Below are positions 56,687 to 64,000 of a stretch of DNA of 64,000 nt, one piece after another. Source of the stretch: Brachypodium distachyon (lineage: Eukaryota > Streptophyta > Magnoliopsida > Poales > Poaceae); NCBI RefSeq assembly GCF_000005505.3, contig NC_016132.3, positions 3,906,001-3,970,000 of the forward strand, in the 5' to 3' direction. Made by a program: the position numbers and the translations under genes. Positions within the stretch are counted from its first letter, which is position 1, and every line of letters begins with the position of its first letter. The notes beneath the pieces were generated by a model, which was not told the origin of the DNA, made no database searches, and saw only the letters and a program-made list of their open reading frames with translations.

Positions 56687-58353
56687 CGCTACTGCTGACG
56701 GCGCCTCCTCCTGCTCCGGCTCCGGCGGGAAGCCTCGAGATGCACGTGCGGGTGGTGTGGCGCGCGCTAGGGTTTTAGGCCGTCCGGCGAGTGGAGAAGG
56801 GGAAATGTGGTGCACGGTGTGGATTGGGGAGAGAGACTGTGGGTTTTGGGCGCAAATAAACCCCCAAGGGCCAAGGCCCACGCAGCCGTTAGTGTAACCC
56901 AATGTTCAATCCAGTTGAGTGGAATCCACGGTAGCTTGAGAGCTTTTTGAGATCGACGGTGGCGACGGTGACACGGGCTTCCGTTGGTCCGATCGGCAAC
57001 GTCCGTTTTTGTGCTGAATACTGTGCGAAATTGGGAATTGCGTTTGATCTGGTCTTCCGCCACTTGTCTCTTCTTTTGGAGCCTTGACTTGCAAGGCATT
57101 TGTCTTCTGATTTTCTGAACGAGATTAGGATGACGAGTGAGCTGCAATAGCACTTGGCTGCCACGAAACCTGTGCTCCGTGAGTTAATTAAAAGTGCGGC
57201 TATCTCTAACTCATCTGGTTTTTAACAAATGGGTCTTAAATCTAAGTCGACCATCTTCATTTTCTCATCTCCCACTTGCTATCGTTGGATTAAAATCCGA
57301 TGAATAACATATCTAACTAAAAAATAGGCGACTTTATAATAGCAAGACCGATTTATTAATCGTGCGCAAAGGGTGTTGTGCTCCCAATACACTGTGCGCT
57401 TGGTTGCTATCCGGCAGAACCAATGATGCCGGTGAAGTATCTGGGGTTGGGGTTGGGGTTGGGGTGTTATATACTCCAATCCCATCAAACTATAATTAAA
57501 AAAGTACTTCCTCCGTTTCATAATTCTTGTCTCAAATTTGTCCAAAATTGAATGTATCTATTTCTAAAATGCGTCTAGATACATGTAATATTTCTTGTTA
57601 TGAAACGGAGGAAGTATAATTAGGTCCAACATTCATGCGTGTACTATTATGTCAAGAGATAAAATGAAATGTGTTATGAAGGGCAGCATTTTCAACGAAC
57701 AAGTACTTTCATTTCATTAGGCCATGCCGAACGTGGACGAGAGGCCTTTAGGATTTTATACCCGGGAGATGGCCAAGCGTCGGCTTTGATCCTGGCGTCA
57801 GGGATAGCATCGCCGTTCCATGGAGCATGAGATGCCTCGACTAAATTTGGGTGTGTGGTAGAAGCCCCTGGCAGCAATGCGTACGCGGCTACGAAAGATG
57901 ATCAACGATGCCATACGTCCGATGTTTTACATTTGACGCATGTACGACACTGCATCAAACCGTCGCTTTGACCATCTAACGGAGAGAAAGAAACATCGGA
58001 CATGAATCAAACGAAAAATGTAGGACGCGGAGCAATTTCGAAAGACGATTTGCATTAGAGGGTTAGACTCTTGTAGGAACACTTGGTGACATGGCATTTC
58101 TTCTTTCCCTTATAAGTGTTTGTTTAAGAGTACACATTGATTGGAGATGGCCTTACACCGCACAAAGAGTGAAGATAAACATGTGGATTCACTGAATTGT
58201 TACCGAGTGCACAAGCGTATGTGATATATGTGATAGATGGAATTATGCCTTCACAACTCCACAGCCCCACACAGAGCTGGTCGTGTGTTTTTTATGGCGG
58301 AATTCCTGACACGGTTGGCCGGATATCAATCCACACAATTTTTGACAATACTA
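56687..58353. other. GlnRS promoter and start of the gene-poor region
   Basis: The GC-rich part to about 56880 is GlnRS leader/promoter on the minus strand. Beyond it lie a Stowaway (57507-57614) and sequence without recognisable genes. A GGTTGG-type microsatellite (ggggttggggttggggttgg) lies at about 57440-57464. Confidence 0.5.
57507..57614. mobile_element. Stowaway-type MITE
   Basis: Ends CTTCCTCCGTTTCATAATTC and cttgttatgaaacggaggaag; TA at 57505-57506 and 57615-57616. Confidence 0.92.
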
Positions 58354-58466
58354 CTACCTCCGTTCCATATTAAGTGAGTCAAATTTGTCCAAATATAGAT
58401 GTATCTATGTCTTAAAAACGTTTAGATACATGTAATAGAAAGTCACTTGTTATGGGACGGAGTGAG
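58354..58466. mobile_element. Stowaway-type MITE
   Basis: Ends CTACCTCCGTTCCATATTAAG and cttgttatgggacggagtgag; TA at 58352-58353 and 58467-58468. The interior matches that of 44392-44503. Confidence 0.92.
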
Positions 58467-58507
58467 TACAACTCAAGGAAGCACAGGTATATGTATGTTC
58501 GTGAGTA

Positions 58508-58792
58508 TACCTGGGCATGGGTGGCCCGGCCCGAAGCCCGACGTCCCGAGCAGCGCTCGGGTCTCACTTTCCAGTCCCAAGCCCGGCCCGAAAGCCAAAA
58601 AAGCTCAAAAGGACTAAAAACAGGTATTTTTTAAAAAAAATAGGTATAAAAATCATTTATTTATTCCGAAAATAATTATTTTAATACTTAAATGCCCAAT
58701 TTTCGGGGTTCTGGGCCGGACTGGACCGGGCCAGGCTCCGGCTTCAGGTTTGACAGTCGGGCTTTTGTGAAGCCCGGCCCGGGGTTTTAGTG
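58508..58792. mobile_element. Non-autonomous DNA transposon with cctgggc/gcccgg-rich ends
   Basis: The left end tacctgggcatgggtggccc and GC-rich palindromic blocks (cccggcccgaaagcc, gggccggactggaccggg, agcccggcccgg) enclose an A-rich core (58620-58690). This arrangement is that of a grass non-autonomous element, probably hAT-related; the superfamily is an inference. Confidence 0.5.
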
Positions 58793-60443
58793 AGTAACAC
58801 GGGAAGCACGCCTGGCATCTGAACGTATCGTCCCCTCTCTCTCTCTCTGCACTGCACTTATTTTAAGTTCCGATTCACTGGCGTACGTGGCTGCTTCAAT
58901 TCTCCACGACCCACCCACACATGTGCTTAATTCGTTTCGCTTTAATCAGGTTTCTTCTTCTTTCCGAAACGGGCTTTAATTAGTTAGGTTAGGTTCATTT
59001 GGTTTCTGCAGGACCATGTATACGAGACGAGCAATGATGGATGCATTGCAAGTTGCAAACCTCTACGTACACATCTCCGTTGCAAGCCTGCTCCGCACGC
59101 AATGTATGCTTGTCTTTTCAATTGATTGTCACGACGCGTGTCTTTTTCTTTCTCCTTAATTTGCAAGGGGAACGATAACATTGAGTACTAGTACGGTTGT
59201 TTGGGCGAGTGAAGGTACGACGACAAACATATGCAGACGTAGCTAAGCTAGCGACCAGCAAGGACCCAGACACGCCATATACTCGGATCTGTTCCTTTTG
59301 GTGAGCGAGATCTGTTCCTTTTTGAGGGCATTGGTGATCGAGCAAGTACTCCCTTGATTAATTCCTGAGCGGCGGAGACTGGTGGTGTGACTGAGCATTC
59401 CCTTGAAAATTGGGAAATGGTTTTCGTCTTGGCTTGTCATGGTTTTAGCGAAACGCAGAAAGAGGAAAACAACTTGCACCGTGGACACTACATGAAAAGC
59501 GCCCCGGTAGATTGGTTTCCAAAACGAACCGACAAATCAACCAACATGGCATGCATGGTGGTCGTGCTTAAAAGAAAGAACATTTTTTTTTAATCAAAGA
59601 CACACAAGACCAGCGGAAGATATATACATGCACACCATGCAACATGCATGCATGTGGCCGTTAATTGACTGCAGTTCGGAGTAACATGGCGAAGCACACC
59701 AACTCCACGTCTCTCCACGTGTACGCGACTACGCAGAGACGCCGGCCGGTATACGCCACACAGGCCACGCGATCGACCCATTTTTCTTTGGGCGATAGCT
59801 CACGGGTGGGTGATTTTACTGCCTGCCGGAACGTTCCGAACTTCCGATAGAGGGCCGGGAATACAGGGGGAGGCCAGATTTTGGTCCGGTGCTGGGCTGC
59901 TGGCAGCTGGCTGCGCAACCTGCTCCTCGACACGAACGTGCGTGCGGCGGCGCGTCAAACACGTCGACGTCTGTCTTGTCTCCGTCGGTGCCCGCGAGCC
60001 TAGCCACTAGCCAGCGCTTCTTCATTTCTTTACTTGAACAGAGATCTCAGCTGTTTGTTTTTTTGGTAGGAGTATTGTGTTAACTAAAAATATATACCAC
60101 TGCTGGCAAAAGACCCGTGCGGTGTTACGGAACAACGAAAAATTTATTAAAATGTCAAATTAAATATGGATGTGTTTCATTAGCACATATGTATATAACG
60201 ATAATGATATGTTTATTTTCGTAGACTATACTTTGGTCTTTTTTTCTTTTGCACATGTCTTATTTCTATATCCGCGTAAAAAAAATTGACACATGCTCAA
60301 ATCTTTTGCTCTCTACCTGCAGGTTATCACTGTTTTCACGTACACCTCACTTGAAAAATCACGTGTGAGCGTTTTTCAATTTTTTGCTAAAATCATGAAA
60401 TGATTGTTAAATAATCATGAAATAATGAAAAACATGTAGCAAT
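58793..60443. other. Intergenic sequence without supported genes
   Basis: A (CT)n tract lies at 58833-58848. Short open frames occur on both strands (for example at 59389-59600 and 59660-60010), but none shows a known motif, splice pattern or codon bias. A short direct repeat (gatctgttcctttt) occurs at about 59286 and 59309. Confidence 0.5.
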
Positions 60444-60457
60444 GATAACGTTTATCA

Positions 60458-60766
60458 TCAAGATTGGAAGGCAAAAGGAGAAGCACAAGGATCTAACTGT
60501 GGTTGTATACACTATTCGGAACATTTGGAAAGAAAGAAACTGAAGAATTTTTCAAAAGGAGTCTATCTCAGAAGAAGGTGTGGTGGTCCTGATAAACACC
60601 GATATAAGCCTCTTTAGGGAGGAGGAGGAGTCTGATCCTATAGGGACGATCTTTGGATCGTCTTTTCTTTTCTTTTCTTTTTTACTTTTTGTTTAATCTC
60701 TTAACCATGTACAGTTTTCCCTCTCCTTAATGAATCGCGGTGAATCCTGCTTGTCCGTAAAAAAAA
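60458..60766 (+). mobile_element. 5'-truncated LINE 3' end
   Basis: Near 60500-60560 the plus strand encodes TIRNIWKERN, a motif at the C-terminus of plant LINE ORF2, followed by stops. A CT/TTTTC-rich 3' UTR and an A8 tail (60759-60766) end it. Imperfect 14-bp flanks gataacgtttatca (60444-60457) and gatagtgtttatca (60767-60780) form the target duplication. Confidence 0.75.
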
Positions 60767-60780
60767 GATAGTGTTTATCA

Positions 60781-61953
60781 CTTCCATCCATCCAAGCCGC
60801 TCGACCTCTACTGTGGTGATGATTTAAACAGTAAGCATCGATATATCGATCAAGACAGCAAGCAGCAGCAACCATCACATAAAGCAAGCGGCAGTATTAA
60901 ATTTTGCTTAATGGATCCTTGCCCCGCTGTCCTATTACTCCTACTCCGTACTTTATTTTTCAAATCGCTTCTCCCAATTTCTCTCGCTCTCCTTCTGACT
61001 ATCCTCTCCATCCACCCTGAGTGCAAACTCCTCCTCACCCCGTCCCGATTCATCCCGCCACCGAACATCACGCCGCCCGCTTGTGCGCAGTGCCTCCGCT
61101 CGTAGGTTCCCACCGCCCGTCCGCTCCCGCGCCGCCTGCTCCCACTTGCCGCCTGGTACGCCTATGCGATGCCCACCTGCACCCTCTCGCAGCCTTGTCC
61201 GTCCGCACGCCGCCCGCCCACACATCGCGTCCGACCACTGGTCGCCATGCGCCATTGCCCGTCGGGAGGGCCACCGATGGCTCGTGCCGACGCAATCCTA
61301 GCTGCCTTGCGCGAGGCCACCGCCATCCCGCCCTCAGGCTCATCCCATCGCCATCCAAGTCCCGCGGGGAGCCACCGGCGCGCACGTCCACCGGCGGTCG
61401 GGGCGCACGACGGAGCCGTGGGTCCGCAGCCGACTTCCGCACACGGACGCCGCCGATGCGCATGAGCTGGTGGAGGCGACCAAGGGCGGCGGCGGGCGCT
61501 GGCGAGAGCCGAAGGGCGGCGGCGAGAACCGGATCGGGCAGGGGGTGGGGCGAGATTCGTAGGAGAGGAGGAGGATCGAGGAGGGCTTTGTTGTTTTTTT
61601 TTCTTTTTTGGCGATACGTGTTTTTTCTGCGCTCGAGGACCGCGGGAGCGAGATTAAAAGGCGCGTGGGGACAGCGTTGACAAAGTCGTAATTTCGATAA
61701 AGTGACGTACCGTGACGGTCGTACCATCGCCACCAACTCCAATTTAATATATTGGTATAGATTACTCACTGGTAATGCCATAATGTACGTATCACCACAC
61801 ATTGATTCGCACAAAAAGAAAAAAAAAGGAGCCTTGGAATCGAGAAAACCACTGCCTCACTCACCAGCACTAAAATCACGACAAGTATTTAGGAACAGAG
61901 TGAGTAATAAATAATGCTTCTTTATCGATGGAAATTGCGGCGACTTGTTTCTA
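60781..61953. other. GC-rich block of uncertain origin in the intergenic region
   Basis: From about 61000 to 61650 the sequence is strongly GC-rich and has long open frames on both strands (219 codons plus, 248 codons minus) without recognisable domains. The right flank (aactccaatttaatatattggtatag, near 61740-61765) and a motif at 60098-60125 (taccactgctggcaaaagacccgtgcgg) look like transposon ends. At 61868-61906 there is the right half of a Stowaway (cacgacaagtatttaggaacagagtgag TA). Confidence 0.4.
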
Positions 61954-62061
61954 CTCCCTCCAATCATAATTTCTTAGTTTAGTAGTTGTTACTAAAAAAG
62001 AACAAAAATTTAGACTCGGAGGGGAACTAAAATATCGATAAGAATTTAGTATCGGAGGAAG
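61954..62061. mobile_element. Stowaway-type MITE
   Basis: Left end CTCCCTCCAATCATAATTTC; right end aatttagtatcggaggaag; TA at 61952-61953 and 62062-62063. Confidence 0.85.
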
Positions 62062-63534
62062 TATTATTGTTCTTTACTTGCTTGCACTAAGATTGGATAC
62101 AAGACGACGTCTGTCATGACCATTTTCAAGATGCTTAGCCGTTTTGAAGATGCTTGCACTAAGCAGCGTACTAGGTGCTTAGCCATTAATTGAAGAATTG
62201 CTGTCTGGATGGATGACCCCTATAGTTGCAGGAGTATGTGCGTAGCATTTCGCTTATACATTCTGCGGGTGTCATTTGACTGATATCCAATTCCTAGACT
62301 GCCGGTAGCAAAGTGTAGTAGCTAGGTATCCACAAAGTATAACCAGTACAGGAAAGCTAACAAACTTAACAATAATTAAACCAAGGTCGAGACCAGCGCG
62401 AGAGACCTTTCAAACTAAACAAGTTGCATGCCAAGTTGGCGTCGATCGAACTTGATTGCATTGTCCGTAGCTTTCATCGTGCATGAAGAGCCCGCGCGCG
62501 TCATCCGAACCATTCTTCCAATTTCTTAACTAAAAGTTGAAACGCACTTATGATCACTCAAAAAGAAAGGTCGACGAAGCGATGAGCTAATTTGCAGCTG
62601 CCACTGGATCCTAATCGAGCTTCCCCACAAAAGAAAAGAAAAGAGATCCTGGTTAATTGAGATGGCAAAGATCGTACGTGTCTCTATTATTTCTGACCAG
62701 AACACCACTCTGTGGAAAAGCTGCGGATACATGCAATTGTTTTGCAAAAATTAATTGTACTACGTGGTGAACAACCATCGATTTTGTTAGTTAATTAGGC
62801 TAGTGGACATACATGCATTGAATCATTTGACTTTTTAATCAGAACTAAAGATAACCATGCATAGGTCGCTTATCATCTAAACGATTAAATACTTAGCAAC
62901 TTTTTTTTTGAGAGACAAGTTCTAGCTACATACTACTCCCTCCGTTTCATGTCAAGTGACTCAAATTTGCCCAAATATGAATATAAGTATGTCTAAAAAA
63001 GATCTACTCCCTCTGTCCAATAAAAAATGTCTCAAGTTTGTCAAAATTTTAATGTATCTAGACATGAATTAGTGTATAGATGCATTTAAATTTAGTCAAA
63101 TCGAGACATCTCTAGGCCTGGAAAAAGAAAAGAGGGTGAAGAATGATACACAGATCACAGAAAGAAAAGAGTACCAAGGAGTAAATGAAATACTCCAATA
63201 ATAACGCTTCAAAATAAAATACTCCTAGTTGGGACTGGTCAGCAGCTCGAAGCACGAGCCTTTTCGTAACACAAAATAATGCTCTGGCCACTGGGGCATG
63301 AAACCGGGTCCGTCGGTCACCGATCGGCATGTGCGTTTGAACGGCTAGAGACGTCCGTACGTCAAACACCCCAATCCGACAGCCAATCCGGGCCGTCAGA
63401 AGCGCCCACCGAACGCCGAACGCCGAGCGCCGAAACGCCCACGAGAAAGTCCAACGCGTCTCCCCCCGTGACCCCACCTCACCTCCCTCCGTGGCCCACG
63501 CGCCAGCGACCCACTCGCTCGCACCGCACTCCAC
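62062..63534. other. Upstream region of the BAHD gene
   Basis: AT-rich sequence without a gene up to about 63230. At 62937-63005 lies a Stowaway left arm (CTCCCTCCGTTTCATGTCAAG), directly followed by a second, right-truncated element at 63007-63112 (CTCCCTCTGTCCAATAAAAAA). The stretch 63290-63534 is GC-rich proximal promoter. Confidence 0.55.
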
Positions 63535-63541
63535 ACCAACC
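63535..63541 (+). promoter_or_regulatory. AC-II-type MYB element upstream of BAHD gene
   Basis: ACCAACC, continued by AAC, lies about 140 bp upstream of the ATG. This motif binds R2R3-MYB factors in phenylpropanoid and cell-wall genes. A TATA-like TTTAAA follows at 63556-63561. Confidence 0.5.
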
Positions 63542-63680
63542 AACTAAAAACTCCATTTAAAGAGAAGACCCCAGCTCCCAGGTCAAGCTCCAGAGCGAGT
63601 TCAGACACAGAGGACTGCTCCTCTTCCCAAAGCTCTCCAGCCAAGGCACGCAACACAACACAGAAAGCCCAGAGCCAGCC

Positions 63681-64000
63681 ATGGCGTCGCCGAGCAGCTT
63701 CAAGGTGACCCGGATCTCGGAGGGCCCGGTGAAGCCGGCGTCCCCCGACACGCCGGGCCACACGCTGCCGCTGGCGTGGGTGGACCGCTACCCGACCCAC
63801 CGGGGCCTGGTGGAGTCGATGCACATCTTCCGGTCGGGCGCCGACGCCGCCCCGGGAGTCATCCGGGACGCGCTCGCCAAGGCGCTGGTGTTCTTCTACC
63901 CGCTGGCCGGCCGCATCGTGGAGCCGGAGAAAGAGGCGGCGGCTGCGGCGGCGGCGGCCGCGGCAGGGGAGAACGGGGATGGGGAGAAGAAGGCCCCGGC
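63681..64000 (+). CDS. BAHD acyl-CoA acyltransferase, N-terminus (cut by window end)
   Basis: The ATG at 63681 opens a frame to the window end (106 codons). The N-terminus FKVTRISEGPVKPASPDTPG, the block LPLAWVDRYPTHRGL and the motif FFYPLAGRIVEPE are typical BAHD features. BAHD enzymes move acyl groups from CoA thioesters to alcohols or amines in the cytosol. The catalytic HxxxD and the DFGWG motif lie beyond the window. A run of about 11 Ala (63934-63966) interrupts the loop after YPLAGR. From memory, gene order suggests an orthologue of rice OsAT9 in the grass clade that includes cell-wall hydroxycinnamoyl transferases; the substrate cannot be told from this fragment. Confidence 0.88.
   Translation, partial: MASPSSFKVTRISEGPVKPASPDTPGHTLPLAWVDRYPTHRGLVESMHIFRSGADAAPGVIRDALAKALVFFYPLAGRIVEPEKEAAAAAAAAAAGENGDGEKKAP

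Noticed and set aside
61068..61814. 248-codon minus-strand frame and overlapping 219-codon plus-strand frame
   Set aside because: Both come from one GC-rich block with few stop codons on either strand. Composition is Pro/Ala/Arg-rich, no motif or splice pattern is visible, and flanks look like transposon.
63112..63824. Minus-strand frames of 140+ codons at the right end
   Set aside because: They are antisense to the promoter and first codons of the BAHD gene, which has clear family motifs on the plus strand.
1..64000. CRISPR arrays, operons, rRNA or tRNA genes
   Set aside because: No regularly spaced repeats, no polycistronic layout and no tRNA-like A/B boxes with a cloverleaf were found by eye; the gene structures are eukaryotic.

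Overview
This is nuclear DNA from a grass. All genes are spliced with GT-AG introns, coding exons are GC-rich with a 5'-high GC gradient, and introns are AT-rich. About twenty short Stowaway-type MITEs carry the grass terminal motif CTCCCTCCG flanked by TA. Gene density is high (nine complete protein genes plus two partial ones in 64 kb) and introns are mostly short, which suggests a compact pooid genome such as Brachypodium rather than wheat or barley. From memory only, the order class II sHSP - RH39 - SSRP1 - GlnRS - BAHD resembles the short arm of rice chromosome 1. Exon boundaries below were read by hand from splice sites plus reading-frame continuity; every multi-exon CDS listed closes in frame.

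Layout. 1-448 (+): last two exons of a NOL9/GRC3-like RNA 5'-kinase. 449-2985: intergenic, with a 96-bp tandem duplication and a Stowaway. 2986-6402: a Mutator-like element (MULE) with about 145-bp terminal inverted repeats, a 9-bp target duplication and a broken FAR1-type transposase. 7040-7537 (-): class II small heat-shock protein with heat-shock elements upstream. 8847-14318 (-): DEAD-box helicase RH39 in 9 exons. 15644-18617 (+): RAD6-type ubiquitin-conjugating enzyme. 19156-19810 (+): a two-exon, 181-aa protein with two membrane segments and unknown function. 20279-22319 (-): phosducin-like protein of the PDCL3/VIAF type, head-to-head with 22675-28257 (+), the FACT subunit SSRP1 in 16 exons. 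30091-42380 (-): UTP25 in 23 coding exons, with introns full of MITEs and one nested LINE. 45228-49816 (+): DUF1664 protein in 12 exons. 51021-56686 (-): glutaminyl-tRNA synthetase in 22 exons. 56687-63680: a gene-poor, transposon-rich stretch. 63681-64000 (+): N-terminus of a BAHD acyltransferase, cut by the window end.

Functionally these are mostly housekeeping genes that do not form a pathway: ribosome and RNA maturation (NOL9-like, RH39, UTP25), translation (GlnRS), chromatin (SSRP1), ubiquitylation (RAD6) and protein folding (sHSP, phosducin-like). The dynamic part of the window is the transposon layer: a decayed MULE with an intact insertion footprint, a LINE nested inside a Stowaway inside an intron of UTP25, a second LINE relic with its target duplication, and a possible 1.6-kb composite element near 60-61.8 kb. 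I saw no CRISPR array, no rRNA and no tRNA that I could support, and nothing that I would call an undescribed system.
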